64,000 nt of DNA, taken from positions 62,001 to 126,000 of the forward strand of contig CAJXYU010000004.1 of the NCBI GenBank assembly GCA_913063155.1, read 5' to 3'. Below, piece by piece: positions 28,621-37,747 of the stretch. Each line of letters begins with the position of its first letter. The stretch's first letter is position 1. Origin of the DNA: an uncultured Desulfovibrio sp. Its GTDB lineage: Bacteria; Desulfobacterota; Desulfovibrionia; Desulfovibrionales; Desulfovibrionaceae. The translations under genes and the position numbers were made by a program. Below the pieces are notes generated by a model, which ran no database searches, was not told the DNA's origin, and saw only the letters and a list, made by a program, of their open reading frames with translations.

Positions 28621-30465
28621 ATGCTTAAAAAAACAACCGGATTCTTCTTGGTACTCGCGGGATTCCTGCTGATGTCCGTTCATATGGCGAACGCCCAATT
28701 TCACGCACAGGAACTCCCCATGCAACAGAAATGGGGACTCTACAGCGTAGATTCCCAACAATACAACCTGGATTGCGATCTCCTGGCCGTGCTCACCATA
28801 AGCATTGAAAAAGGCTGGCATACCTATGCCCATACACCCGGCGAGTTGGGGAAACCCTCGACTCTCCTGATCGAACTCAATGGCGCATCCCTGCCTGTCT
28901 ACTATCCCGAAGGGACCAGAAAAAAAGACACTTTCAACCCGGATGTCACGGTCAATGTCTACGAAGACAGGGCCAGGCTCTATGTCCCCATCCCCAAAGG
29001 AACCGGCATTCCGTTCACGCTTCTCGGCAATCTCGAGTTGCTGCTCTGTTCAGACTCAGCTTGCCTGCCTGCCCAGATTGAAATCCCCTTCTATTCAGGC
29101 CCAACTCCCCCCCAGAAGCTTCAGAAAGCATCCAGCCTGTCATGGTGGCCTGAATTCCTGAAAATCACCAAAGCCATGCCCTTTGGGGAAAAAACACCAA
29201 CTTCACAACTCGCCCCTGTCACGACCACCGGAGAAATCAAATGGGACTTCTCTCCAGTCTATGCCCAGCCCTCGCTGGAAGTGAGCGGCCTTATCACCGC
29301 CATCTTCCTGGGGCTGCTTGCCGGACTCATTCTCAACGCAATGCCCTGCGTCCTGCCAGTGATAAGCCTGAAACTGAGCAGCGTCTTGGCGACCTGCTCC
29401 TTTGAAAACGAGTGTAACCGCAGGAAGGTCTTCCGCACCCACAACATACTCTTTTCCCTGGGCATCATGACCTGGTTTGTCGCCCTAGCCGTCCTGTTGG
29501 CCGTCACTGGCCAGGCATGGGGCGAAATCTTCCAACAATCCTGGATGATCATGACCCTCACGGCCATCGTCTTCGCTTTGAGTTTGAGCCTCTTCGGACT
29601 CTACTCCCTGCCCGTCATCGACCTGAAGTTCGATCAAGGCACCGGCAATCCCAAGGTGCAGGCATATTTCACAGGCCTGCTGGCAACACTGCTGGCAACA
29701 CCGTGCAGTGGACCGTTCCTGGGCGGTGTTTTGGGATGGGCCCTGACACAGCCGCCGGCAGTCATCATGACCGTGTTTCTGAGTATCGGCCTGGGAATGA
29801 CCACTCCCTATCTGCTCCTGATTGTTTTCCCCGACTTGGTGCGTTTCCTGCCAAAACCCGGTCCATGGGTACAGATGGTGGAAAAAATCGTGGCCTTTTT
29901 TCTGGCGGGCACTTGCATCTACCTCATCAACATTCTGCCCGACACTCTTGTCCTGCCCACGCTCATTCTCGTATGGCTGACGGTCCCCGCAGCCTGGCTG
30001 TGGGGCAAGGCAGGCCCCGAACTTCCCGCCGCAAAGCGCTGGACCTTCAGGCTGGCGGGCCTGCTTCTTTTCGCCGGAGCGCTTGCATGGACCACCATGC
30101 CCGAGAAAAGGGATTTTCATTGGGTGAACTTTGAAGCGGCCGATGTGGCCAAACAGTTGGGACAGACGCCCATGCTTATCGACTTCACGGCCGATTGGTG
30201 TCCCACCTGCAAGGTTCTGGAGCGTACAGTGCTGACCGAAGAGAATCTGGCCAAATGGCAAGAGAAGTACGACATAACCTTTGTGCGTGTAGACCTGACC
30301 GAAAACAATCCAGAGGGAGAAAAGCTGCTTCACGCCCTGGGCAGCCGCAGCATTCCGGTGGCCGCATTCATCGGCCTGGGCGAAAACGCCAGAAGGCCCA
30401 TAGTTCTTCGCGACATCTTCACGGCGTCGCAGCTTGAAAACTTGTTGAAATCGTATAAGAAATAG
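28621..30465 (+). CDS. dsbD: Thiol:disulfide interchange protein DsbD
   Basis: A 615-residue protein with three DsbD domains. After a signal peptide (ending near MANAQ), the periplasmic alpha domain carries CSDSAC. The beta domain has eight or so helices, with its cysteine pair in NAMPCVLPVISLKL and LATPCSGPFLGG. The gamma thioredoxin domain has DWCPTCK near the C terminus. It carries electrons from cytosolic thioredoxin to periplasmic substrates, including cytochrome c maturation proteins. No Shine-Dalgarno sequence precedes the ATG at 28621; the region is A/T-rich. It is followed 27 bases later by the alcohol dehydrogenase gene. Confidence 0.93.
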   Translation: MLKKTTGFFLVLAGFLLMSVHMANAQFHAQELPMQQKWGLYSVDSQQYNLDCDLLAVLTISIEKGWHTYAHTPGELGKPSTLLIELNGASLPVYYPEGTRKKDTFNPDVTVNVYEDRARLYVPIPKGTGIPFTLLGNLELLLCSDSACLPAQIEIPFYSGPTPPQKLQKASSLSWWPEFLKITKAMPFGEKTPTSQLAPVTTTGEIKWDFSPVYAQPSLEVSGLITAIFLGLLAGLILNAMPCVLPVISLKLSSVLATCSFENECNRRKVFRTHNILFSLGIMTWFVALAVLLAVTGQAWGEIFQQSWMIMTLTAIVFALSLSLFGLYSLPVIDLKFDQGTGNPKVQAYFTGLLATLLATPCSGPFLGGVLGWALTQPPAVIMTVFLSIGLGMTTPYLLLIVFPDLVRFLPKPGPWVQMVEKIVAFFLAGTCIYLINILPDTLVLPTLILVWLTVPAAWLWGKAGPELPAAKRWTFRLAGLLLFAGALAWTTMPEKRDFHWVNFEAADVAKQLGQTPMLIDFTADWCPTCKVLERTVLTEENLAKWQEKYDITFVRVDLTENNPEGEKLLHALGSRSIPVAAFIGLGENARRPIVLRDIFTASQLENLLKSYKK

Positions 30466-30492
30466 CCATCACACAGCAAACAGGGAGACTTC

Positions 30493-31683
30493 ATGCTTCA
30501 TTTTGATCACTATATGCCCACCCGCATCATATTCGGGCCGGGCAAACTGGAGGAACTCGGCAAAACGCCGTTCCTACCCAAAGGCAAAAACGCCATGGTC
30601 GTCATCGGCGAATCCGGCATCATGCTCCAGCAGGGCTACCTGGCCCGCGTGCAAGGCTATCTTTCCGAACACGGAGTACGTTCCATTGTCTTTGACAAGA
30701 TAAAGCCCAACCCGGAGTCGGATTCCGTGGAAGAGGCCACGCGCATTTGCCGCGAAAAGAAAGTGGACTTCATTGTCGGCCTGGGCGGAGGCTCCACCAT
30801 CGACGCGGCTAAGGCCATAGCCCTGCTGGCCACCAACGAAGGCGAGCTGTGGGACTATGTTGCCTCAGGAACCGGAAAGAACAAGACCGCAGCCAATGCG
30901 GCGCTTCCAATAGTGGCGATCCCCACCACCGCCGGAACCGGTTCCGAGGTAACTCCAGGATCCGTCATCACCAAAACCGGCTCCGCGGAAAAGATCGGCA
31001 TCCGCCATGAATCCATGTACCCGGCCATTGCCTTGGTGGACCCGACCCTGATGATGTCCATGCCCCCCTTCCTGACCGCATGCACCGGCATGGACGCCTT
31101 TTTTCACGCTGTGGAATCGTACCTGTCCACTGTGCGTTCGCCCAATTCGGACCTGTTGGCGCTGGAGGCCATTCACCTTATCTGTCACTATCTGCCTCGC
31201 GCTGTCGAAGAGGGCTCGGATGAGGAATCCAGGATTGCCTTGGCCTGGGCCAGCACCGCAGCGGGGCTGAGCCTTTCCCAAGCCGTGGCTATTTCCCAAC
31301 ACTCCATGGAACACGCCCTGTCGGCGTTCTACCCCGAACTGCCACACGGTGCGGGGCTGACCATGCTCGCCAAGGCCTATTTCACCTTCATGACAGAAAG
31401 GGATCTGGAGCGCCTCGGCGACCTGACCATGGCCATGGCCGACTCCATCGGTCTTGATTTGCCCGAAGATCAACTCACAGAGGCTTTTGTGCCCATTCTG
31501 GAAGAATTCATCCGGTCCATTGGACTGAGAGACTTGAAGCTTTCGGACTATGGTATGAAACGGGAAGACATTCCCGCACTCACGGAAACCGCCTTCCAAA
31601 CCATGGGACGACTTTTTGAAATCACCCCGACTGAAATGACGGCGGAAGATGTGAACACAATTTTCGAAAAAGCGTTCGAGTAA
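30493..31683 (+). CDS. Iron-containing alcohol dehydrogenase
   Basis: A 396-residue group III alcohol dehydrogenase. The NAD(P)-binding region is VGLGGGSTIDAAKAIALL (about 95-112), followed by PTTAGTGSEVTP. Metal ligands are the Asp and His of GMDAFFHAVESYLS, the His of ISQHSMEHALSAFY and the His of LPHGAGL. Sulfate reducers use such enzymes to oxidise ethanol or other primary alcohols with electrons passed to sulfate. It has an AGGGAG site and ends at a strong terminator. The precise substrate is not predictable. Confidence 0.92.
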   Translation: MLHFDHYMPTRIIFGPGKLEELGKTPFLPKGKNAMVVIGESGIMLQQGYLARVQGYLSEHGVRSIVFDKIKPNPESDSVEEATRICREKKVDFIVGLGGGSTIDAAKAIALLATNEGELWDYVASGTGKNKTAANAALPIVAIPTTAGTGSEVTPGSVITKTGSAEKIGIRHESMYPAIALVDPTLMMSMPPFLTACTGMDAFFHAVESYLSTVRSPNSDLLALEAIHLICHYLPRAVEEGSDEESRIALAWASTAAGLSLSQAVAISQHSMEHALSAFYPELPHGAGLTMLAKAYFTFMTERDLERLGDLTMAMADSIGLDLPEDQLTEAFVPILEEFIRSIGLRDLKLSDYGMKREDIPALTETAFQTMGRLFEITPTEMTAEDVNTIFEKAFE

Positions 31684-31700
31684 CTCCGGAACATCCGTCC

Positions 31701-31736
31701 AAAACCGGGCTTTCCAAGGAAAGCCCGGTTTTCTTT
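31701..31736 (+). terminator. Terminator after the alcohol dehydrogenase gene
   Basis: A 15-base perfect stem (AAAACCGGGCTTTCC / GGAAAGCCCGGTTTT) with an AA loop is followed by CTTTT. Confidence 0.92.
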
Positions 31737-31821
31737 TGCCATTTGTCACACCTACGCAATCTTCATTATTGCAATAGAGATACATCTGAACTACTGGTAC
31801 CCTCATAATCAAGGAGGATAT

Positions 31822-32409
31822 ATGGGAGATTGGGTTGCTGGGCTGAACAGCCTCGATATCTTTTTTATCGTCTGCGCCTTACTGGGCGGCATTCCCATCA
31901 TCATCAGATTCATCATGATGTTCATAGGGGCAGACTTCGCCGGAGACGAACTTCTGGATGCCGATTTCGACTCGGTGGACGGTGGTGCAGACTTCGACCC
32001 CGACGCCAGTCTTCGCTTCATCTCATTGCATGGCCTGACGTCATTTCTCATGATGTTCGGCCTTGTAGGCTATGCCCTCTACCGCCAAAGTCAGGTGGGC
32101 GCGGCCTTCTCCCTCATCGGCGGCACCATGGCCGGCTTCGTGAGTTTCTGGGTCATCGCCAAAATATTCAAGCTCATCGCCAGCCTGCAAAGCAGCGGCA
32201 CGATGAACATATCCAAGACCATCGGCTGCGAAGGCCAAGTCTATCTGACAATTCCGCCCAACGATACGGGACAGGTCACCATCCAGGTGGACAACCGCCT
32301 GCGCGAGTTCAGTGCCTCCGCGGAAGACAACGAGGAGATCAAGACCGGCACACGGATCCAAGTGGTTCGGATCAGTGGGAATATTCTGATCGTCAAACCG
32401 ATTCAATAA
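31822..32409 (+). CDS. NfeD-like membrane protein with C-terminal OB fold
   Basis: A 195-residue protein. The first membrane helix (about 12-36) is followed by an acidic loop rich in Asp (40-63), two more helices (about 70-115) and a C-terminal OB-like domain (GCEGQVYLTIPPNDTGQVTIQVDNR onward). This is the NfeD/YuaF layout that accompanies flotillins in membrane microdomains. It has AGGAGG six bases from the ATG and lies 13 bases from the flotillin gene. Confidence 0.85.
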   Translation: MGDWVAGLNSLDIFFIVCALLGGIPIIIRFIMMFIGADFAGDELLDADFDSVDGGADFDPDASLRFISLHGLTSFLMMFGLVGYALYRQSQVGAAFSLIGGTMAGFVSFWVIAKIFKLIASLQSSGTMNISKTIGCEGQVYLTIPPNDTGQVTIQVDNRLREFSASAEDNEEIKTGTRIQVVRISGNILIVKPIQ

Positions 32410-32422
32410 TTCAGGAGAACTC

Positions 32423-33994
32423 ATGTACTACGAGATTTCATCCATTGGAATCTGGGCAATCCCCATCGTGGCATTCATCATTCTTGTGGTCGCCACTCTG
32501 GGATTCCTCGCCACACGTTACAAACGCTGCCCGTCGGACATGATCCTTGTCGTCTACGGTAAGGTGGGCAAAGGCCAGTCCGCACGATGCATTCATGGCG
32601 GCGGCACCATTATCTGGCCCCTGATTCAGGATTTCGCCTACCAGAGCCTGACGCCCATGACCATCAGCATTCCGCTGCAGAAGGCTCTTTCCCTGCAAAA
32701 CATCCGCATCAACGTGCCCAGCACGTTCACCGTGGGTATCAGCACCGACCCGGCCATCATGAACAACGCAGCGGAAAGGCTGCTCAACCTGGCGCAGGAA
32801 GAAATCGAGGAAATGGCCAAGGAGATCATCTTCGGTCAGCTCCGCCTCACGGTCGCCTCCCTGACCATCGAGCAAATCAACCAGGACCGGGAAAGTTTCC
32901 TGGAATCCGTACGCCACAACGTGTCCCCCGAACTGAACAAGATCGGCCTGTACCTGATCAACGTGAACATAACGGACATTACCGACGAGTCCGGCTACAT
33001 CGACAGCATCGGCAAGAAAGCGGCGGCTGAAGCCATCAACCAAGCCAAGGTCGACGTTGCCGAACAGGACAAGATGGGGGCAATAGGTGAAGCCGAAGCC
33101 ACCAAGGAAAAACAGATCAGGGTGGCTGAGCATCTGGCTCAATCCGAAAAAGGCCAGAAGCACGCCGAAGCCGACAAACGCATTTTTGTGCAACAACAGG
33201 AATCCACTGCATCCATCGGTGAAGCAGAGGCCAACCGTCAGATGGCCATCAAGGTGGCGGAAAACCTGGCCGAAGCGGCAAAGGGCAAAAAACACGCCGA
33301 AGCGGACCAACGTATCTACGTACAGGAGCAGGAAGCCCAGGCCGTAGCCGGAGAAAACAAGTCCAAGGCCACCATCGCAGACGCCGAGGCGGAACTCGCC
33401 GTCAAGCAGGCCGAGGCCAAACGCCAAGGCGAAGTCGCCAAACGCGAAGCGGAAGCCGAGATTCAAAAAGCCCAGTACAAGGCTGAGGCGGAACGCCTGA
33501 GAGCCGAGGAAGTGGCCCGCCAGGAAGTGGAAAAGACCAAGGTCGAAATAGCAGCAGAGGCAGAGGCGGAACGTATCCGCAGGGAGGCCAAGGGTAAGGC
33601 CGACGCCACCCTCATGCGTTACGAAGCCGAGGCAAAGGGTGTGAAGCAGATCCTTGAGGGCAAGGCCGAAGGTTATCGAGCCCTGGTGGAAAGCAGCGGC
33701 GGCGACACAAAGGCAGCAGCCACCCTGCTGCTCCTGGAGAAGATCGAAAACATCGTCGAAACCCAGGTGGAAGCCATCAAAAACCTCAAAATCGACAAGA
33801 TCACGGTTTGGGACGGCGGCAATGGCGACGGCTCTTCCACCGCCAATTTCATGTCCAACATGGTCAAAAGCCTGCCCCCTCTGCAGGAGTTGACCAAGAT
33901 GGCCGGGCTGGAACTACCCGAGTTCCTCGGCAAGATGACCGAAGAGGCTACATCGCAAAAAACCATGGATTTGACGGACGAAGTCAAAAAGTAA
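32423..33994 (+). CDS. Flotillin-family protein (FloT/YqiK-like)
   Basis: A 523-residue protein. One N-terminal membrane hairpin (about 8-30) is followed by the SPFH domain (VYGKVGKGQSARCIHGGGT to NVNITDITDESGYI, about 45-195) and a long Ala/Glu/Lys coiled coil (200-420) typical of flotillins. Residues 221-308 contain a 44-residue unit twice in tandem. The C terminus (KITVWDGG region) matches flotillins. It probably oligomerises in lipid-ordered membrane patches with the NfeD-like partner. It has AGGAGA before the ATG and is followed by a terminator. Confidence 0.92.
   Translation: MYYEISSIGIWAIPIVAFIILVVATLGFLATRYKRCPSDMILVVYGKVGKGQSARCIHGGGTIIWPLIQDFAYQSLTPMTISIPLQKALSLQNIRINVPSTFTVGISTDPAIMNNAAERLLNLAQEEIEEMAKEIIFGQLRLTVASLTIEQINQDRESFLESVRHNVSPELNKIGLYLINVNITDITDESGYIDSIGKKAAAEAINQAKVDVAEQDKMGAIGEAEATKEKQIRVAEHLAQSEKGQKHAEADKRIFVQQQESTASIGEAEANRQMAIKVAENLAEAAKGKKHAEADQRIYVQEQEAQAVAGENKSKATIADAEAELAVKQAEAKRQGEVAKREAEAEIQKAQYKAEAERLRAEEVARQEVEKTKVEIAAEAEAERIRREAKGKADATLMRYEAEAKGVKQILEGKAEGYRALVESSGGDTKAAATLLLLEKIENIVETQVEAIKNLKIDKITVWDGGNGDGSSTANFMSNMVKSLPPLQELTKMAGLELPEFLGKMTEEATSQKTMDLTDEVKK
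33083..33346 (+). repeat. Tandem repeat of 132 bases within the flotillin gene
   Basis: Two adjacent 44-residue units start at 33083 and 33215. Each reads IGEAEA, then KVAE or RVAE with HLA or NLA, then KG-x-KHAEAD-x-RI-x-VQ-x-QE. The copies agree at most hydrophobic and charged coiled-coil positions. The DNA copies differ at many third positions, so the duplication is old and kept by selection on protein. Confidence 0.85.
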
Positions 33995-33998
33995 ACAA

Positions 33999-34024
33999 AA
34001 AGGGCTCCCCATGGGGAGCCCTTT
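33999..34024. terminator. Bidirectional terminator between flotillin and M24 peptidase genes
   Basis: A perfect 12-base stem (AAAGGGCTCCCC / GGGGAGCCCTTT) with an AT loop sits between convergent genes, preceded by AAAAA and followed by TTT. Confidence 0.85.
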
Positions 34025-35248
34025 CTACTCGACGCAAACGATGTCGAAGGCGTCGCCTGTGATACTCCTGGCGCCGCTCTCCGTGATCTCGAAGGTATTC
34101 TCCACTCCGACCATGCCGACCCCCTCGATGCCCACCTTGGGCTCCAGGGCCAACACCATGCCCGCTTCAAGAGGCTGAGCAAACTTTCGGGCTATGGCCG
34201 GGTACTCATCCACAGTAAGGCCGATACCATGCCCCAGAAACGGCACCTTGTTATGGCCAAGCCCCATAAAGCCCTCGGCCAAGCCGTTCTTTTCCGCTTC
34301 CACCATGCAATGCAAATAAAGCTCTTCCGGAGTCATGCCGGGCTTGGCCATAACCGCCATACGGTTTTGGATTTCCATACAAAAATCATGCGCCTTGCGC
34401 ACAGTGACCGGGATGGATGATTTCGGACCGGCCCAATAAACCTGGGTCTTGTCGGTCTGATAGCCCTCAAGCCCAAAACCAATGTCCAGAGCCAGAGGCT
34501 CACCTTGCCGCCACACTTTTCCGGCATACCCCATAAGGGGAACAGCGGGATGCTCGCCCCGCACTCCCAACGGTCCATTGAAACTGCTGGGATAATTGCC
34601 CGAATCTCCGGCTGCCACATGGCCGAGGAAAATCTCCTCCCCATAAGCCTGCATACGCAACATCCCCTGATGGCCGTTTTCAAAAAAAACGTCCCAACAG
34701 GCATGGGAAATGGTGCGTTCGGACATGCCCGGCTCAATGCGTGAAGGAATGAGGTCATGCAGGCTGCGATGGTGGCGTTCCCCGCACTGACGTAGAATTC
34801 GCAGTTCCCACTCTGACTTGACTGCACGCGTCAGGGCCAAGGCATGGTCTCCGGGCACAAACTCATGATCCTTGAGTTTGGAGGCCAGCAGCATGCCCAA
34901 CTGCCAAGTCAGACCGTTCATGATGGCCGCAACCTCTTTTGTGAAAGGGCACCCGGCATCTGCGGCAAGTCCCGGCATCTCCGAATAGGATTTGAACAAA
35001 ACAATATTCCTGAGCCCGGACTCCAGTCTCGCCCGTTCGATCCCCTTGCGGACCATGAGCACAGGCTCGCCTTCCAATGGCAGCCACAAAACACCCTGCC
35101 CCATGGTGCCAGTCAAATAGTATATGTTCAGCCTGGAAAAGACGAGCAGCCCCCCGGCTCCCGGGACGATATTCTGGAGATGCCGACGGCAAACATCGTG
35201 GCGGCGCTGCAATTCTTCCTGCGGGATCTGTGCAAGAGATTCGAACAT
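34025..35248 (-). CDS. M24-family metallopeptidase (Xaa-Pro aminopeptidase-like)
   Basis: A 407-residue protein with a creatinase-type N-terminal domain (SRLNIYYLTGTMGQGVLWLP) and a pita-bread C-terminal domain. Metal-site motifs are LALDIGFGLEGYQTDKTQ (two Asp positions), GHGIGLTVDEYPAI (His), LEPKVGI (Glu) and VGVENTFEIT (Glu). The family includes prolidase and aminopeptidase P. The ATG at 35248 has AAGGAG six bases away; an in-frame extension to 35272 does not. It is monocistronic and divergent from the CoA-binding gene. Confidence 0.88.
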   Translation of the reverse strand: MFESLAQIPQEELQRRHDVCRRHLQNIVPGAGGLLVFSRLNIYYLTGTMGQGVLWLPLEGEPVLMVRKGIERARLESGLRNIVLFKSYSEMPGLAADAGCPFTKEVAAIMNGLTWQLGMLLASKLKDHEFVPGDHALALTRAVKSEWELRILRQCGERHHRSLHDLIPSRIEPGMSERTISHACWDVFFENGHQGMLRMQAYGEEIFLGHVAAGDSGNYPSSFNGPLGVRGEHPAVPLMGYAGKVWRQGEPLALDIGFGLEGYQTDKTQVYWAGPKSSIPVTVRKAHDFCMEIQNRMAVMAKPGMTPEELYLHCMVEAEKNGLAEGFMGLGHNKVPFLGHGIGLTVDEYPAIARKFAQPLEAGMVLALEPKVGIEGVGMVGVENTFEITESGARSITGDAFDIVCVE

Positions 35249-35331
35249 CCAAAACTCCTTGTATCTCGGCACTAGGCAACCGTTTTTATTTCCTGTAAAC
35301 CTTCTTCAGAAAAGCAAGGAAGGAAACACAC

Positions 35332-35751
35332 ATGCTCGTGAATGAAAAAGAGCTAGCCGCCCTGTTACGGGAGGTCAAGTCAATCGCCATCATCGGTGCA
35401 TCCGACAAACCGGGCCGACCGGTGGACGGCATCGGACGTGCGCTCATCGAGCGGGGCTTCGACGTCATCCCCGTACACCCCAAACGCAAGAATATCTGGG
35501 GACTGCCCACCTACGCATCCGTCAAGGACATCCCCGAACCTGTCGACTGCGTGGACCTGTTCCGGGCCCCCCAGTGGTGCGCGGAGCACGCACGGGAAGT
35601 CCTTGAAATGCCCACCCTGCCCAAAATTTTCTGGATGCAATCCGGTGTCACCAGCGCAGAGGCATGTGAAATTCTTGCCGAGCACGACATTCTGGTCATC
35701 GAAGACCGCTGCCTCATGGTGGACGTCAGCAGGCTGGGTATCAGACGATGA
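35332..35751 (+). CDS. CoA-binding domain protein (YccU-like)
   Basis: A 139-residue single-domain Rossmann protein. SIAIIGASDKPGRPVDGIGRAL at about 17-38, VIPVHPKRKNIWGLPTYASV and the C-terminal VIEDRCLMVD match the YccU/CoA-binding family related to succinyl-CoA synthetase alpha. Its function is unknown. The stop overlaps the next gene as ATGA, making a three-gene unit with the YkgJ-type and J-domain genes. Confidence 0.87.
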   Translation: MLVNEKELAALLREVKSIAIIGASDKPGRPVDGIGRALIERGFDVIPVHPKRKNIWGLPTYASVKDIPEPVDCVDLFRAPQWCAEHAREVLEMPTLPKIFWMQSGVTSAEACEILAEHDILVIEDRCLMVDVSRLGIRR

Positions 35752-36188
35752 GCATCAAAGCCTTTGAGTGTCGCATGTGCGGCCACTGCTGCCACGGCGA
35801 GGGCGGCATCATCATGTCCGAAAAGGACAGAGAGCGTCTGGCCGAACATCTGGGCATATCGGTACAAGCACTTATCGAGGAATATTCCGAGGAACGCAAC
35901 GGCAAGCTCAGCCTGCGCACCGGCGACGACGGCTACTGTGTCTTCTTCAGGGAAGGTTGTGGCGTCCATCCCGGCAGGCCCGACATTTGCCGCGCCTGGC
36001 CCTTCTTCCGGGGCAACCTCATCGACGCCATGAGCTGGGAAATGATCCAGGAATACTGTCCGGGGATTGCCCCCGAAGCCGGGCACGCGGAGTTCGTGCG
36101 CCAGGGAAAGCAATATTTGCGCGAAGAGAACCTTTTGCGCTATGATCCTGAAATTGATCCCAATGCTCTCATAACCGATGAAGACTAG
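35748..36188 (+). CDS. YkgJ-family cysteine cluster protein
   Basis: A 146-residue protein with CRMCGHCCHGEGG at residues 8-20 and a second cluster CGVHPGRPDICRAWPFF at about 71-87. This Cys pattern defines the YkgJ (Fe-S or zinc cluster) family of unknown function, widespread in sulfate reducers. It is translationally coupled to the CoA-binding gene. The J-domain gene starts just after or within its end. Confidence 0.87.
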   Translation: MSIKAFECRMCGHCCHGEGGIIMSEKDRERLAEHLGISVQALIEEYSEERNGKLSLRTGDDGYCVFFREGCGVHPGRPDICRAWPFFRGNLIDAMSWEMIQEYCPGIAPEAGHAEFVRQGKQYLREENLLRYDPEIDPNALITDED

Positions 36189-36198
36189 AAACGGCGCG

Positions 36199-36984
36199 AT
36201 GAACGTTCAGGAATGCTTTCGTATACTCCGGCTCAACAAGGGGGCCAATCTCGACGAGGTGAAATCCGCCTATCGGCAACTGGCCTTCAAATACCATCCC
36301 GATCTCAATTCCAGCCCTGGTGCAGCCAATAAATTCCGCGAGATCAACGAAGCATACGTCATCATCAAAGACACCCTCGCCGCCGGCCCGCAGAAAGCTG
36401 AATACAAGGCTCCGCCCAAAGGAGAAAAACCCAAGGCAAAACCCAAGCAGGGAGCTCACGAATACGCAAAACAACAAAGCCGAGCCAGGCAGGACGCCAA
36501 AGCACACTACAAGGAATCCACAAGGGCGCGCTCGCAAAAATTTTACTACAAGGAAGAAGAGGTTCTCCAGGACCTCTTGAATGACCCGTTTGCCCGCAAG
36601 GTTTTTGAAGACATCTACAGCCAGATCAGGAAGAAAAACCCCAATTACAAAGGGCCGGTGGGTCTCAAGGAACGCAAACTTTCCCTGCAATGGGGAGACA
36701 AAAAGCTTCATTTTGACCTTACCAAGGGAGTCACGGGCAGCATCAAATCCTGGCTCAAAGGCACCATGGACTATGAGCAGACCGTCTATTTCCCGGGGCA
36801 TACACTTATGCCCGGCCGCAAAGTCAGGATCACCGTTGAACAGAAATTCTCCAAAGGGCCAAAAACCATAGAGGTCATCCTCCCCCAGGACTTCGTGATT
36901 GGCCGCCCCATCAGGCTCAAAGGACTCGGCAGACGCTTGGGCCCGCTTAAAGGCGACCTCCTTCTGCGCATTCTCCCCAAATAG
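36199..36984 (+). CDS. J-domain protein lacking the zinc-finger region
   Basis: A 261-residue protein with an N-terminal J domain: [20 protein letters not shown], then [13 protein letters not shown] with the HPD triad essential for DnaK stimulation. A basic Lys/Gln-rich linker (about 70-115) replaces the Gly/Phe and zinc-finger parts. The C-terminal region (about 155-261) is DnaJ-CTD-like, ending [12 protein letters not shown]. An in-frame ATG at 36178 would add seven residues and overlap the previous gene; neither start has a clear ribosome site. It differs from the canonical dnaJ at 39-40 kb and is probably a specialised co-chaperone. Confidence 0.82.
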   Translation: MNVQECFRILRLNKGANLDEVKSAYRQLAFKYHPDLNSSPGAANKFREINEAYVIIKDTLAAGPQKAEYKAPPKGEKPKAKPKQGAHEYAKQQSRARQDAKAHYKESTRARSQKFYYKEEEVLQDLLNDPFARKVFEDIYSQIRKKNPNYKGPVGLKERKLSLQWGDKKLHFDLTKGVTGSIKSWLKGTMDYEQTVYFPGHTLMPGRKVRITVEQKFSKGPKTIEVILPQDFVIGRPIRLKGLGRRLGPLKGDLLLRILPK

Positions 36985-37105
36985 CAACCACAGCCCTCTC
37001 TCGTTCCTCAAAGGAACACCTTTTATTTTTTTCCGACAACGCCCTTGTTTTCCGTCCGTTTTTTTACTAGTCGCTAAGATAACGAGATCCCAAGGAGGGC
37101 TACAT

Positions 37106-37747
37106 ATGCTTGCGATTTTTGAATATAACGCAGGGAACCAGACCAGTGTGAAACGGGCGCTGGATCATCTCGGCATCCCGAATGAAATCACCAACGCCCC
37201 GGAAAAACTCGACAAGGCTGAAGGTATTATCTTTCCCGGGGTGGGCGCTGCAGGGCAGGCTATGGACGAACTCCAATCCGGCGGACTGGATGAAATCCTC
37301 AAGGGCCTCATCTGGCAGGAAAAGCCTTTGCTCGGTATCTGTGTGGGCTGCCAAATCCTTTTAGATTACAGCGAAGAAAACAATACCAAAGCGCTCGGCG
37401 TCATTCATGGCGAATGCAGACTCTTCAACCCATCCTGGGTAGATTACGAAAATACTCCAATCCGCGTCCCGCATATGGGGTGGAACACAGTGGATCTCAA
37501 GCAGGAGTGTGCCCTTTTCGCAGGCATTGAGCCCGAAGCCGACTTCTACTTCGTGCACAGCTATTTCCCGGCTCCTTGCGAGGAGCATGTCATCGCTACC
37601 ACCCGCTACGGCAGGGACTTCTGTTCCGTGCATGGACGCGAAGGCTTATGGGCGGTCCAATTCCACCCGGAAAAAAGCGGCAGACCCGGCCTCAAGCTTC
37701 TACAGAACTTCTACCACCACTGTCAGGAGGCCTCCCATGCTGAGTAA
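37106..37747 (+). CDS. hisH: Imidazole glycerol phosphate synthase subunit HisH
   Basis: A 213-residue class I glutamine amidotransferase that supplies ammonia to HisF. The nucleophile Cys lies in [17 protein letters not shown], and the His-Glu pair in VQFHPEKS. The oxyanion/GVG region is [16 protein letters not shown] precedes the ATG at 37106; in-frame sequence upstream of it overlaps the J-domain gene and is not coding. The end overlaps hisF by 11 bases, consistent with a 1:1 complex. Confidence 0.95.
   Translation: MLAIFEYNAGNQTSVKRALDHLGIPNEITNAPEKLDKAEGIIFPGVGAAGQAMDELQSGGLDEILKGLIWQEKPLLGICVGCQILLDYSEENNTKALGVIHGECRLFNPSWVDYENTPIRVPHMGWNTVDLKQECALFAGIEPEADFYFVHSYFPAPCEEHVIATTRYGRDFCSVHGREGLWAVQFHPEKSGRPGLKLLQNFYHHCQEASHAE

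Noticed and set aside
37003-37040. GTTCC-TCAAA-GGAAC hairpin followed by a T-rich stretch after the J-domain gene
   Set aside because: Only five base pairs and several non-T bases before the T tract; too weak to call a terminator.
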